Below, piece by piece: positions 48,949 through 58,364 of a stretch of 64,000 nt of DNA (the stretch's first letter is position 1; every line of letters begins with the position of its first letter). Below the pieces are notes generated by a model, which saw only the letters and a list, made by a program, of their open reading frames with translations, searched no databases and had not been told where the DNA came from. The position numbers and the translations under genes are program-made. Source of the stretch: Methanothermus fervidus DSM 2088 (GTDB taxonomy: Archaea; Methanobacteriota; Methanobacteria; DSM-2088; Methanothermaceae); contig CP002278.1 in the NCBI GenBank assembly GCA_000166095.1, positions 94,001-158,000 on the forward strand. The letters run 5' to 3'.

Positions 48949-49194
48949 ATGGATGCTAAAAAAATTTTAGAAGATTTTAAACCTAAATTAGTTCTTGACA
49001 CTCCGTGTAACAAACCTTTCATCGTTTTTGGAGAATCTCTAGGTAAATCTTGGAGTATAAGAATTTTTGCTGACAGAGGAAAATTTATAGTTCAATGTAT
49101 TGATGGAGATGGAAATCTTTATGTAACTAAACTCACTGCAAAAGAAAGAGATGATTTTCTCTTAAACAAAGTCTTTAAAACTAAGGCACGTTAA
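48949..49194 (+). CDS. Small conserved-looking protein of unknown function
   Basis: A protein of 81 residues, soluble, with a compact alpha-beta pattern: DAKKILEDFKPK helix, then KPFIVFGESLGKSWSIRIFADRGKF strands, and a basic end. I do not recognise a family. GGAGATG lies before ATG 48949, and a TATA-like TTTATATT is at 48890-48897, so it looks like a real single-gene unit. It lies directly upstream of the secE operon. Confidence 0.65.
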   Translation: MDAKKILEDFKPKLVLDTPCNKPFIVFGESLGKSWSIRIFADRGKFIVQCIDGDGNLYVTKLTAKERDDFLLNKVFKTKAR

Positions 49195-49213
49195 ATATCT
49201 AAAAAACCAAAAA

Positions 49214-49225
49214 TTTATATATAAA
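49214..49225 (+). promoter_or_regulatory. TATA box of the secE-spt5-ribosomal protein operon
   Basis: TTTATATATAAA, with an A-rich BRE-like stretch before it, lies 70 bases upstream of secE. Transcription should start near 49245, giving a leader of about 40 bases with AGGTGAT at its end. Confidence 0.65.
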
Positions 49226-49283
49226 GAAATTACTATACAGAAAAAATATCATAGCTATTTTTTTGATTCTTTTAGGTGATTTC

Positions 49284-49463
49284 ATGAATATCAAAGAAGT
49301 GGTTTTAAAATTTACCAAAGATGCAAAAAGAGTTTTATATGTCTCAAGAAAACCTAGAAAAGAGGAATATTTAAGTGTCGCCAAAGTAACAGGACTTGGA
49401 ATAATAATAATAGGAGTAATAGGTTTTATTATAAATATGATTGTTGCTCTCATGGGTGGTTAA
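49284..49463 (+). CDS. secE: Protein translocase subunit SecE (Sss1)
   Basis: A protein of 59 residues with an amphipathic N-terminal helix (VVLKFTKDAKRVLYVSRKP) and one membrane helix (GLGIIIIGVIGFIINMIVAL), the plan of SecE/Sec61-gamma. It clamps the SecY channel. ATG 49284 has AGGTGAT five bases before; the longer frame adds seven residues without support. The secE-spt5-rpl11 order is standard in Archaea. Confidence 0.93.
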   Translation: MNIKEVVLKFTKDAKRVLYVSRKPRKEEYLSVAKVTGLGIIIIGVIGFIINMIVALMGG

Positions 49464-49487
49464 AATTTATATAGAGAGGCTGTGTCA

Positions 49488-49940
49488 ATGAAATCAAAAA
49501 TATATGCTCTCAAGACTTCAGCAGGACAGGAAAAAAATGTTGCAAGAATGTTAACTAAAAAAGTAAAAAATAGTGATATAGATATTTCAGCCATTTTAGT
49601 GTCAGAATCATTAAAAGGATATATATTAGTTGAATCATCTTCAAAATTAGACATGAGAAACCCAATATTTCGAATGCCTCACCTAAGAGGCATTGTTGAA
49701 GGTTCTGTGAAGTTTAAAGAAATAGAAAAATTTTTAAAACCAGAACCTATAGTTACATCAATTAAGAGAGGTAGTATAGTGGAACTTATTGCTGGTCCTT
49801 TTAAAGGAGAAAGAGCAAAAGTTATCAGAGTTGATGAATCTAAGGAAGAAGTAGTTTTAGAACTTATAGAGGCCGCTGTGCCAATACCAGTAACTGTTAA
49901 GGCTGATCAAGTTAGAATAGTACAGAAGGAGGCAGACTGA
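49488..49940 (+). CDS. spt5: Transcription elongation factor Spt5
   Basis: About 150 residues: an N-terminal NGN domain ([19 protein letters not shown]) and a C-terminal KOW domain ([22 protein letters not shown]). Spt5 binds the RNA polymerase clamp with Spt4 and makes it processive. ATG 49488 follows GAGG; its stop overlaps the rpl11 ATG. Confidence 0.95.
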   Translation: MKSKIYALKTSAGQEKNVARMLTKKVKNSDIDISAILVSESLKGYILVESSSKLDMRNPIFRMPHLRGIVEGSVKFKEIEKFLKPEPIVTSIKRGSIVELIAGPFKGERAKVIRVDESKEEVVLELIEAAVPIPVTVKADQVRIVQKEAD

Positions 49941-50422
49941 TGCCTAAAGAAACAGTCGAAGTTTTAATAGAAGGTGGAAAAGCAACGCCAGGACCTCCTC
50001 TTGGACCTTCATTAGGCCCATATGGAGTTAATATAAAAGAAGTTGTCGATGAGATAAATAAGAAGACTGCTGACTTTAAAGGAATGAAAGTGCCTGTGAA
50101 AGTTATAATAGACACTGAAACAAGAGAATTTGAAATTAAGGTAGGTACACCACCAACAAGTGCACTTATAATGAATGAATTAAATATTGAAAAAGGATCT
50201 TCAGATCCAGGAGCAGAAAAGGTCGGTGACTTGTCAATTAAACAAGTTATAAAAATAGCAAAAATGAAATTTGATTCATTATTAGCTAAAGATTATAAAG
50301 CTGCTGCAAAAGAAATATTAGGAACATGTTTAAGCATGGGAGTAACGGTTGAAGGTAAAGATCCTAGAGAGGTCCAAAAAGAAATTGACGAAGGAAAATA
50401 TGATGAATTCTTTGAGGAGTAA
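49940..50422 (+). CDS. rpl11: Large-subunit ribosomal protein L11 (uL11)
   Basis: A protein of 160 residues. [20 protein letters not shown] and [20 protein letters not shown] are the uL11 signature in the N-terminal domain, and [22 protein letters not shown] in the rRNA-binding C-terminal domain. It forms the base of the ribosomal stalk. AAGGAGG precedes the ATG within spt5. Confidence 0.98.
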   Translation: MPKETVEVLIEGGKATPGPPLGPSLGPYGVNIKEVVDEINKKTADFKGMKVPVKVIIDTETREFEIKVGTPPTSALIMNELNIEKGSSDPGAEKVGDLSIKQVIKIAKMKFDSLLAKDYKAAAKEILGTCLSMGVTVEGKDPREVQKEIDEGKYDEFFEE

Positions 50423-50443
50423 TATTACCAGTGGTGAATTAAG

Positions 50444-51085
50444 ATGGATAACGATAACATCGTAAATGCAATAAAAGAAGCAAAAAAGATAAGTAAAAAA
50501 AGAAATTTTAAAGAATCTATGGATTTAATTGTAAATCTTAAAGATGTGGACGTGAGTGATCCTGAGAAAAGATTTAACGAAGAAGTTGTTTTGCCAAAGG
50601 GTCGCGGAAAAAAAATTAAAATTGCCGTTATAGCAGATGGTGAATTAGCTATAAATGCTAAAAATGCTGGAGCAGATTTAGTAATAGATAAAGAAATGTT
50701 GGAAGAATTAGGAAAAAATCGTAGAAAGGCGAAAAAAATTGCAAAAAAATATGAATTCTTCCTTGCACAAGCAGATTTAATGCCAAGGGTAGGTAGATTC
50801 CTTGGACCAGTACTTGGACCACGAAATAAAATGCCAAAACCCGTGCCACCCAATGTAGATATAGAGCCGATAATAAAAAGATTAAGAAATACTGTGAGAA
50901 TCAGAGTGAAAGATCAGCCAGTAGTGCATACAGTTGTAGGAACTAGAGATATGGACAGTGAGGATTTAGCTGAGAATGTAAAAGCAGTGCTTAATGCAAT
51001 AAAACGTAATTTAGAAAAAGGAGAATCACAAATAGGGTCAGTGTATATTAAAACAACTATGGGACCAACAGTAAAGGTGATGTAG
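50444..51085 (+). CDS. rpl1: Large-subunit ribosomal protein L1 (uL1)
   Basis: A protein of 213 residues. [21 protein letters not shown] at the start and the signature [21 protein letters not shown] identify uL1. It forms the L1 stalk; in Methanococcus it also represses its own operon by binding mRNA. GGTGA lies six bases before the ATG. Confidence 0.98.
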   Translation: MDNDNIVNAIKEAKKISKKRNFKESMDLIVNLKDVDVSDPEKRFNEEVVLPKGRGKKIKIAVIADGELAINAKNAGADLVIDKEMLEELGKNRRKAKKIAKKYEFFLAQADLMPRVGRFLGPVLGPRNKMPKPVPPNVDIEPIIKRLRNTVRIRVKDQPVVHTVVGTRDMDSEDLAENVKAVLNAIKRNLEKGESQIGSVYIKTTMGPTVKVM

Positions 51086-52087
51086 ATGGCCCATGTAGCT
51101 GAATGGAAAATAAGAGAGGTTGAAGAACTTAAAAATTTAATTGATCAATATCCTGTAATTGGTATTGCTAATTTAGTAGGTATTCCAGCCAAACAACTAC
51201 AACAGATAAGAAATAAACTAAGAGGCGAAGCTGTAATCAGAGTATCTAAAAAGACATTGATAAAAATTGCATTAGAAAAAAGTAATAAAGATGGTGTTAA
51301 AGATTTAAGTAAATATATGGAAGGTCAGGTAGCACTCATACTTACAAAGATGAATCCATTTAAATTATATAAATTACTTGATGAAAGCAAAACTCCTGCA
51401 CCAGCTAAACCTGGAGCGATAGCACCTAATGATATAGTAGTGCCTAAGTGTAATACCGGACTTGATCCAGGTCCAATATTAGGAGAATTACAACAAGCAG
51501 GAATTCCTGCTAAAATTGAAGGTGGTAAAATAGTTATAACAGATGAGACGGTAGTTGTAAAAGCTGGAGAAGAAATACCACCTAAAATCGCGGAAATATT
51601 AAACAGGTTAGATATTCAACCATTAGAAATTGGAGTAGATTTAATAGCTGTTTATGAAGATGGAGATATTTACACAGCAGATATCTTAAGTATTGATGAA
51701 GAGAAAACAATTTCCGATATACAAAAAGCATATAGGCATGCATTTAACTTATCAGTAAATGCTCCAATATATGTAAAGGAAACAATGCCTTACATATTAC
51801 AGAATGCAGCTGCTAAAGCATTTAACTTATCAGTAAATGCTGGCATAATAACTTCCAAGACAATACCTTTATTACTTTCAAAAGCATATAATCAGATGGT
51901 ATCATTGGCATCAACAATAAGTAAAATAAAAGCCGAAGCTTTAGATGAGGATTTAAGTAAAAGAATAAAACGTAAAGGTAAAGTCACTAAAAAGAAAACC
52001 AAAAAGAAAGAAAAAGAAGAAAAAGAGGAGGAGGAAGAAGAGAAAGAAGAAGAAGCAGCTGCAGGATTAGGAGCATTATTTGGATAA
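51086..52087 (+). CDS. rpl10: Large-subunit ribosomal protein L10 (P0, uL10)
   Basis: A protein of 333 residues. The rRNA-binding domain ([32 protein letters not shown]) and the archaeal insertion are followed by the C-terminal helical spine with repeated FNLSVNA units, the docking sites for L12 dimers. It ends in a long Lys/Glu-rich tail and [13 protein letters not shown], nearly the same as L12. GGTGATG precedes the ATG. Confidence 0.97.
   Translation: MAHVAEWKIREVEELKNLIDQYPVIGIANLVGIPAKQLQQIRNKLRGEAVIRVSKKTLIKIALEKSNKDGVKDLSKYMEGQVALILTKMNPFKLYKLLDESKTPAPAKPGAIAPNDIVVPKCNTGLDPGPILGELQQAGIPAKIEGGKIVITDETVVVKAGEEIPPKIAEILNRLDIQPLEIGVDLIAVYEDGDIYTADILSIDEEKTISDIQKAYRHAFNLSVNAPIYVKETMPYILQNAAAKAFNLSVNAGIITSKTIPLLLSKAYNQMVSLASTISKIKAEALDEDLSKRIKRKGKVTKKKTKKKEKEEKEEEEEEKEEEAAAGLGALFG
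51740..51841 (+). repeat. Two identical 24-base units in rpl10 spanning the L12-docking helices
   Basis: The 24 bases at 51740-51763 recur exactly at 51818-51841, 78 bases (26 codons) apart. Both encode AFNLSVNA and mark successive spine helices. Each helix of archaeal P0 holds one L12 dimer. Confidence 0.8.
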
Positions 52088-52089
52088 AA
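52031..52089 (+). repeat. 59-base direct repeat, copy 1 (rpl10 3' end)
   Basis: Covers the Glu-rich tail, the [10 protein letters not shown] end and the stop of rpl10 plus two further A. It is identical to 52376-52434 at the end of rpl12. Confidence 0.85.
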
Positions 52090-52108
52090 CAAAGAGGGGT
52101 GATGTCTC

Positions 52109-52432
52109 ATGGAATATATATATGCAGCTATGTTGTTACACAGCATTGGAAAAGAAATTAACGAAGAAAATGTAAAGAAAGTATTAGAAGCAGCAGGCGC
52201 TGAAGTAGATGAAGCTAGAGTAAAAGCATTGGTGGCTGCATTAGAAGAAGTTGACATTGATGAAGCCATTGAAAAAGCAGCAGTGGCTCCTGCACCAGCA
52301 GGAGAAGTAAAAGAAGAGAAAGAAGAAGAGGAAGAGGAGAAGGAAGAAAAAGAGGAGGAGGAAGAAGAGGAAGAAGAGGAAGAAGAGAAAGAAGAAGAAG
52401 CAGCTGCAGGATTAGGAGCATTATTTGGATAA
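52109..52432 (+). CDS. rpl12: Large-subunit ribosomal protein L12 (P1/P2 type)
   Basis: An acidic stalk protein of 107 residues. [20 protein letters not shown] is the dimerising N-terminal domain, followed by an Ala/Pro hinge, an unusually long Glu-rich run and [13 protein letters not shown], the hydrophobic tail that recruits elongation factors. GGGGTGATG precedes the ATG. Confidence 0.98.
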   Translation: MEYIYAAMLLHSIGKEINEENVKKVLEAAGAEVDEARVKALVAALEEVDIDEAIEKAAVAPAPAGEVKEEKEEEEEEKEEKEEEEEEEEEEEEKEEEAAAGLGALFG

Positions 52433-52434
52433 AA
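52376..52434 (+). repeat. 59-base direct repeat, copy 2 (rpl12 3' end)
   Basis: Identical to 52031-52089, including the stop codon and the two A after it. Identity past the stop codon suggests gene conversion or duplication, not only protein-level constraint. Confidence 0.85.
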
Positions 52435-52443
52435 ACTCCTCCT

Positions 52444-52460
52444 TATTTTTCTTATTTTTT
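52444..52460 (+). terminator. T-rich tract after rpl12
   Basis: Two T runs (ATTTTTCTTATTTTTT) follow the rpl12 stop, as at many archaeal terminators. They lie just before the alaS start, so some read-through into alaS is still possible. Confidence 0.35.
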
Positions 52461-52472
52461 AACGTGATTTTT

Positions 52473-55151
52473 ATGGAATTAGAAAAACTAGGTTATAAAA
52501 GGTTTAAATGCAAAAGTTGTGGCAATTACTTTTGGTCATTAGAATATCGTGAAACATGTGGTGACGCTCCTTGTGATGAATATAGGTTTATAGATAACCC
52601 TCCAACAAAAAAAAATTATGATTTATATGAATTAGAGAAATTATTTTTAAAATTTTTCGAAAAAAAAGGACATAAAATTATACCTCGTTATCCAGTAGTA
52701 GCTAAACGGTGGAGAGATGACGTTTTTCTTGTTGGGGCTTCTATTTATAACTTTCAGCCATGGGTAACGTCAGGAATTGTAGACCCACCAGCAAATCCAT
52801 TAGTTGTTTCACAACCATCTATACGTTTAAATGATATAGATAATGTAGGTAGAACTGGAAGGCATTTCACATGTTTTACTATGGGAGGTCATCATGCATT
52901 TAATAAAGAAGATAAGATTATATATTGGAAAAATGAAACAATAAAATATTGTTATGAGTTTTTACAGACTCTTGGTATTTCTCCTAAGAAGATAACCTTT
53001 ATTGAATCATGGTGGGAAGGAGGAGGAAATGCTGGCCCTTGTTATGAGGTATGTGTAGATGGTGTAGAATTAGCAACTCTAGTTTTTATTCAGTTTAAAA
53101 CAAATGGTAAATTGGAAGATATTCCTTTAAAGATAGTAGACACAGGTTATGGATTAGAAAGATTTGCATGGGTATCTCAAGGAACTCCAACTGCCTATGA
53201 TGCGGTTTTTCCACAATTTATAGATAAATTAAAAGATATAACTGGTGTAAGCGTTGATAAAAGATTATTAAAAGAAAATGCAAGAATAGCAGGATTAATG
53301 GACATAGAAACGGAATCAGATTTAATGAAATTAAGAAAAAAGGTTGCTAATAAACTTAATATCTCCGTTGACAAGTTAAATAATATAATTGGTCCAATGG
53401 AAAATATATATGCCATTGCTGATCATACCCGTTGCCTAACTTTTATGTTGAGTGATGGTGTTATTCCTTCCAATATGGGAGAAGGTTACCTAGCTCGTTT
53501 GGTTTTAAGGCGAATTATAAGGCTGATGGATGAACTAAACTTAAATATGCCTCTTAAAAAAATCATGGAAATACAAATAGACATTTTATCTAAACATTAT
53601 CCTGAAATAGAAAAACATTATGACCATATTCTCAATGTAGTTGAATTAGAGGAAAAAAGATATTCAAAAACTATCTCAAAAGGAAAAAAGACTGTCAAAA
53701 GAATTATAAATGATTTAAAACGGAAAAATAAAAATAAAATTCCTTTAAAAACTTTAATTAAACTTTATGATTCAAAGGGCGTACCACCAGAACTTGTTAG
53801 AGAAATTTGCAAAAAAGAAGGAATATCTGTAGAGTTGCCTGATAATTTCTATACACTTGTTGCTGAGCAACATGAAGGTAAAAAAACCAAAGAGAAAGGT
53901 GAAAAGATAGATTTAGACCTTCCTGAAACAAAACTTCTTTTTTATGAAAAACCTAAAGAAAAAAGATTTAATGCAAAGATCATTGGCAGTTATAAAAATT
54001 CTGTTATATTGGATAAAACTTTATTTTATCCTGAAGGAGGAGGACAGCCAAGTGATAGAGGCTATTTAGTGGTCAATGGAAAGAAATTTTATGTAAAGAA
54101 CGTTACAAAAGTTAATAATATTATTTTACATGAATTAGACACAGATAATGTTGAAAATTTAGTTGGAAAAAATGTAGAAGGAATTATTGATTGGGAAAGA
54201 CGTGTAAAATTAACAAGAAACCATACAGCGACACATATATTGTTAGCTTCTGCTAGAAAAATATTAGGCGACCATGTATGGCAGGCTGGAGCTAAAAAAG
54301 GTATAAAAGCTTCTCGTCTTGACATATCCCATTATAAACGCCTAAGTAGGGATGAAATAAAAAAAATTGAAAAATTAGCTAACGAATATGTAAGGAAAAA
54401 TATAAAAGTAAATGTTAAATGGATGGATAGACAGGCTGCAGAAAAGAAATATGGTTTTATATTATATCAGGGTGGGGTTATTCCTGGATCAAAAATAAGA
54501 GTTGTTGAAATTCCAGGAGTTGATGTACAAGCATGTGCAGGCACTCATGTAGAATATACTGGTGACATAGGTTTTATAAAAATTAATAGGACAGAAAGGA
54601 TCCAAGACGGTGTTGAAAGATTAGAATTTTCTGTTGGAGATTCTGCCGTAGATTTTGTACAACATTATGAAGATTTATTATTAAAAAGTGCACAAATCTT
54701 CAGAGTTGAACCACAGATTCTACCTAAAACTTGTAAAAGATTTTTTGAGGAATGGAAACAATTTAAAAATGAAATAGAAAGACTAAAAGAAGAAATCGCA
54801 AAATTAAAAATTAAAACTATAAAATCAAAAATTAAAAAGATCAATGATTTAAAAGTTGTTTGTGAAGAATTAGATGCAAGTATGAAAGAATTAGAAACAA
54901 TTGCATCAGAGTTTATAAAAGATGGAACAGATTTTGTATTATTAGGAAATAAAAACAAAAATCTAGTGATTATGGTATCCAAAAAATCTATAGAAAAAGG
55001 CATTAAAGCCAATGAATTCATGAAAAAGATAACTGAAAAATTTGGAGGAGGCGGAGGCGGAAGAGAAAACATAGCAAGAGGTGCTATAAAAGAAAACATT
55101 AGAAATATACTGGAATTTGTTTATAAAATTATTGAAAAAGAATCAAAATGA
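52473..55151 (+). CDS. alaS: Alanyl-tRNA synthetase
   Basis: About 892 residues. The archaeal N-terminal zinc module (CKSCGNYFWSLEYRETCGD) is followed by the class II catalytic core (RPSIRLNDIDNVGRTGRHF-type region). The editing domain has HTATHILL and CAGTHV zinc ligands, and the C-terminal part ends with the Gly-rich FGGGGGGRENIARGA. It charges tRNA-Ala and clears mis-charged Ser and Gly. ATG 52473 is preceded by GTGAT; the longer frame begins inside rpl12. Confidence 0.97.
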   Translation: MELEKLGYKRFKCKSCGNYFWSLEYRETCGDAPCDEYRFIDNPPTKKNYDLYELEKLFLKFFEKKGHKIIPRYPVVAKRWRDDVFLVGASIYNFQPWVTSGIVDPPANPLVVSQPSIRLNDIDNVGRTGRHFTCFTMGGHHAFNKEDKIIYWKNETIKYCYEFLQTLGISPKKITFIESWWEGGGNAGPCYEVCVDGVELATLVFIQFKTNGKLEDIPLKIVDTGYGLERFAWVSQGTPTAYDAVFPQFIDKLKDITGVSVDKRLLKENARIAGLMDIETESDLMKLRKKVANKLNISVDKLNNIIGPMENIYAIADHTRCLTFMLSDGVIPSNMGEGYLARLVLRRIIRLMDELNLNMPLKKIMEIQIDILSKHYPEIEKHYDHILNVVELEEKRYSKTISKGKKTVKRIINDLKRKNKNKIPLKTLIKLYDSKGVPPELVREICKKEGISVELPDNFYTLVAEQHEGKKTKEKGEKIDLDLPETKLLFYEKPKEKRFNAKIIGSYKNSVILDKTLFYPEGGGQPSDRGYLVVNGKKFYVKNVTKVNNIILHELDTDNVENLVGKNVEGIIDWERRVKLTRNHTATHILLASARKILGDHVWQAGAKKGIKASRLDISHYKRLSRDEIKKIEKLANEYVRKNIKVNVKWMDRQAAEKKYGFILYQGGVIPGSKIRVVEIPGVDVQACAGTHVEYTGDIGFIKINRTERIQDGVERLEFSVGDSAVDFVQHYEDLLLKSAQIFRVEPQILPKTCKRFFEEWKQFKNEIERLKEEIAKLKIKTIKSKIKKINDLKVVCEELDASMKELETIASEFIKDGTDFVLLGNKNKNLVIMVSKKSIEKGIKANEFMKKITEKFGGGGGGRENIARGAIKENIRNILEFVYKIIEKESK

Positions 55152-56374
55152 ATAGTGATAAGTTGAAAAGCATATCGGAAATTAATGAAAAAATTGAAAA
55201 AGGAGATGTTCAGGTATTTACAGCTTCTGAAATTAAAAAGATGTCAAAAGTTTCAGTGGAAGATGTAGATGTAGTAACAACTGGTACTTGTGGAATAATG
55301 TCAGGAACTTCTGCAATTTTTCATTTTAAAATTTCCGAGCCAGGTGCTTTTAGAAAAGTAAAAGAAATTTATTTAAATGGTGTTCCAGGGTTTCCAGGCC
55401 CTTGTCCTAATGAGAATCTTGGTTCTGTTGACTTAATTGTTTATGGGACATCTAAAAGCATTTATGATCATAATTATGGTGGAGGATTTTTATTCAAAGA
55501 TATTATCGAAGGAAAAAATATACAGATTGAAGCAAAAACGGTTGAAGGTAGAAAGATAGAAACAGAAATAAACATCGAAGATATGGAAACATCAAAGATG
55601 TTAGGTACAAGAATGGCATTTCAAAACTATTCTGCATTTTTAAATTCTAAAAAAGGAATTAAAAAAACAATATTTAGTGTTACTGGATTGAGAGGTCCTT
55701 TCAAAGAATTATCATTTTCAGGATGTGGTGAATTAAATCCATTGCAAAATGATCCTGAAATGTATGTAATAAATGTTGGCTCTAAGGCACTTTTAAATGG
55801 ATCAGAAGCCATAATATTAGGGTTGGGGACACGAAGTTCTAAGAAACCAAACTTGATGATAATGGCAGAAATGAAAGACATGGAAAGCTACTATATAGGT
55901 GGATTTAAAACCGGCAGTGGTCCAGAGATTTTTAATACTATTGCAATTCCAATTCCCATACTTAACAAAAAAATTCTAAACAACGTATTAATAAAAAATT
56001 CAAAAATACCATTACCAATATTAGATGTCAATGATAGGAGAGAAATAGGAAAAATAACTTACGCTGATGTTTGGAATGGTGTGGATAAAAGACCTAAATA
56101 TAAAAAAGATAAATGTTTAAAGTGTAAAGAATGTAAAATTGAAAAAATCTGTCCTACAGATGCCTTTAAACCTAAAGAAGGTATAGACTTTAAAAAATGT
56201 TTTGGCTGTTCAGTATGTGCACATCATTGTAAGGCCATTGAGATGAAAACTGGTGTTGTTGAATTTAATTCAGCTAAAATACCAGTTACATGTAGACAAT
56301 CTGACATAAAGAGAGCAGAAAAATTGTCTTTAGAACTAAAAAAGAGGATAGAAAATGGAGAATTTTACTTATGA
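55148..56374 (+). CDS. Methanogenesis marker protein 16 (DUF39 plus 2[4Fe-4S])
   Basis: A protein of 408 residues. The N-terminal DUF39 domain (DVVTTGTCGIMSGTSAIFHF, NGVPGFPGPCPNENLGSVD) carries conserved Cys, and the C-terminal part has two 4Fe-4S sets (CLKCKECKIEKICPTD and CFGCSVCAHHC). Related DUF39 proteins of methanogens take part in homocysteine formation from aspartate semialdehyde. Marker 16 is restricted to methanogens. Overlaps alaS by four bases and thiI by twenty. Confidence 0.9.
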   Translation: MNSDKLKSISEINEKIEKGDVQVFTASEIKKMSKVSVEDVDVVTTGTCGIMSGTSAIFHFKISEPGAFRKVKEIYLNGVPGFPGPCPNENLGSVDLIVYGTSKSIYDHNYGGGFLFKDIIEGKNIQIEAKTVEGRKIETEINIEDMETSKMLGTRMAFQNYSAFLNSKKGIKKTIFSVTGLRGPFKELSFSGCGELNPLQNDPEMYVINVGSKALLNGSEAIILGLGTRSSKKPNLMIMAEMKDMESYYIGGFKTGSGPEIFNTIAIPIPILNKKILNNVLIKNSKIPLPILDVNDRREIGKITYADVWNGVDKRPKYKKDKCLKCKECKIEKICPTDAFKPKEGIDFKKCFGCSVCAHHCKAIEMKTGVVEFNSAKIPVTCRQSDIKRAEKLSLELKKRIENGEFYL

Positions 56375-57476
56375 TCTTATAATTGCAAGATATGGTGAAA
56401 TTGGTATAAAAAGTCCAAAAGTGCGAAAAAAATTTGAAAATAAATTGGTTCAAAATATCAAATCTTCTTTAAATGCAGATATCTATATTGAAGACGGTAG
56501 AATATTTATTTATCCAAAAAATTTTAAAAAGGCTTTAAAATCTTTAAAAAGAATATTTGGAATCGTATCGTTTTCTCCAGCCATCAAAACATCTGCAGAA
56601 TTCAATGAAATAAAAAATAAATTAGTAGATTATGTACGGAGATTAGGGATAAATAAAAAAATGTCATTTGCAATAAGACCACGTAGGGTAGGTAATCATG
56701 AATTTACTAGTCAGGATCTAGCAGAATTTGCTGGAGATGTAGTAGTTAAAGAAACTGGTGCAAAGGTAGATTTAGACAATCCTGACATTGAAATTTTCAT
56801 TGAAGTGAGACATGAGAACTCATATATATATCATGAAATTGTGGAAGGACCAGGTGGCTTGCCTGTTGGAACCCAAGGTAAAGTAATAGGGTTGTTATCA
56901 GGAGGTATTGATTCTCCTGTGGCTTTATATCTTATGATGAAAAGAGGATGTTCTGTAACTGCATTACATTTTGATATACGACCTTTTACAATAGATGGAA
57001 ATATAAAAAAAGTTAAAAAAATTTCAGAAGTTTTAGAATCATACTCTAGTGGAGAATTCGAATTATTAATTCTAAAATATGGCGATGTCCTTAAAAAAAT
57101 TAAAAAAATTGCAGGAAAATCAACATGTATTGTATGTAGACATTTAATGTATAAAATTGCAGAAAAAATTGCAAAGAAGAAAAATGCACATGCAATTGTA
57201 GATGGAAGTAGTTTAGGCCAGGTTGCATCACAAACATTGCCAAACATACTTACAACACATTATGGAATTGAAATTCCAATTTTAAGTCCACTTATTGGTA
57301 TGGATAAAACTGAAATACGAAAGATAGCTGAAAAAATAGGGACATATGAAATATCTTGTGAAAGTCCCGACATATGTAAAGCAGTCCCTAAACATCCTGT
57401 AACTTACTCTACACCAAAAAAACTAACATCAATATTAGATAGAATGGATGTTGATGAAATCCTTAAAAAATATTAG
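56355..57476 (+). CDS. thiI: tRNA 4-thiouridine synthetase ThiI
   Basis: A protein of 373 residues: ferredoxin-like domain, THUMP domain (to about residue 165), then the PP-loop ATPase with GLLSGGIDSPVALYLM. There is no rhodanese domain, as usual in Archaea; Cys in STCIVCRHLM and in SCESPDIC may handle sulfur or an Fe-S cluster. It makes s4U8 in tRNA. The start lies inside the marker 16 gene. Confidence 0.94.
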   Translation: MENFTYDLIIARYGEIGIKSPKVRKKFENKLVQNIKSSLNADIYIEDGRIFIYPKNFKKALKSLKRIFGIVSFSPAIKTSAEFNEIKNKLVDYVRRLGINKKMSFAIRPRRVGNHEFTSQDLAEFAGDVVVKETGAKVDLDNPDIEIFIEVRHENSYIYHEIVEGPGGLPVGTQGKVIGLLSGGIDSPVALYLMMKRGCSVTALHFDIRPFTIDGNIKKVKKISEVLESYSSGEFELLILKYGDVLKKIKKIAGKSTCIVCRHLMYKIAEKIAKKKNAHAIVDGSSLGQVASQTLPNILTTHYGIEIPILSPLIGMDKTEIRKIAEKIGTYEISCESPDICKAVPKHPVTYSTPKKLTSILDRMDVDEILKKY

Positions 57477-57486
57477 CGGTGATAAA

Positions 57487-57675
57487 ATGAAAGGAGCTAT
57501 TGGTTTAGTGTTTTATTCACATGTTATACCATTTATATTAGGATTAATAGGTATATTATTAATGTGTACAGGAGTTATGGATGATAAGCCGATGTACACT
57601 TCTTTAGGATTAATTATATTTTTTGTGGGTGGATTACTGCCATTTATAATTTTACCAATAATTCTAGGTCTCTAA
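57487..57675 (+). CDS. Small two-helix membrane protein, function unknown
   Basis: A protein of 62 residues with two hydrophobic helices (IPFILGLIGILLMCTGV and LGLIIFFVGGLLPFIILPIIL). GGTGAT lies four bases before ATG 57487, supporting translation. It follows thiI and may be cotranscribed. I recognise no family. Confidence 0.65.
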   Translation: MKGAIGLVFYSHVIPFILGLIGILLMCTGVMDDKPMYTSLGLIIFFVGGLLPFIILPIILGL

Positions 57676-58364
57676 ATATAAAGCGGAAATTCACCTTTAT
57701 GTAATGCTGTGCCTACTAATATTTTTTTTATTCCGAAATTTTTTATTTTTGGAACATCTTTGAGTGTTATACCTCCTCCTAAAATCAATTTATCCTTTAA
57801 ATCTTTAAATATTTCTATAATATTTTCATTAATACCCTTCTCTGTACCTACTCTACTAATATCTAACAATATTATTTCGGAAGATATACCAAGATCTAAA
57901 AGCTTATCTCTAAAATCAATCAGGGAAATATCTAAATTTTTTGAATATAATTTATCATCCTTAATGTCTACACTAACAACAATTCTACTTGTAGGGAATT
58001 TTGAAACAATTTTTTCTAGTTCTTCAAAACTTTCTAAAGTTTCTGTAGCTACTATCACTTGCCTTGAAAAATTTAAAAGAAATTTAAATGTTTTAAAATC
58101 GTTGACACCAAAATCAAGCATTGTTGGAATAATATAATTTATCTTCTTTGCAATCTCTAGATTATTGCCAGTTCTCTCTATTCCATTTAAATCTGCAATA
58201 TATATTCGTCTAGCTCCCTGTCTTCTTAATGATAATGCAATCTCTATAGGATCCGGCGATCTTGAATAAATGGTTTTTAATGGAGTATATGTTTCTCTTT
58301 TTCCAGATTTGCCAGCTACTGCAATTCCATCTTTAATATCTAAGACAGGTATTACTTCTATCAT
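57672..58364 (-). CDS. HisA-like TIM-barrel protein of unknown function
   Basis: A protein of 230 residues in the HisA/HisF fold: VIPVLDIKDGIAVAGKSGKR at the start, IYIADLNGIER, and LILGGGITLKDVPKI near the end. It keeps the phosphate-binding halves but differs from true HisA, matching the group of proFAR isomerase-related proteins found in methanogens. Its start overlaps the DUF2149 stop (ATGA), so it belongs to the ExbB/DUF2149/DUF2162 operon. Substrate unknown. Confidence 0.8.
   Translation of the reverse strand: MIEVIPVLDIKDGIAVAGKSGKRETYTPLKTIYSRSPDPIEIALSLRRQGARRIYIADLNGIERTGNNLEIAKKINYIIPTMLDFGVNDFKTFKFLLNFSRQVIVATETLESFEELEKIVSKFPTSRIVVSVDIKDDKLYSKNLDISLIDFRDKLLDLGISSEIILLDISRVGTEKGINENIIEIFKDLKDKLILGGGITLKDVPKIKNFGIKKILVGTALHKGEFPLYI

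Noticed and set aside
50444-50560. Possible L1 autoregulatory binding site in the rpl1 mRNA, as in Methanococcus
   Set aside because: I could not align a convincing copy of the 23S-like motif by eye. A structure search would be needed.
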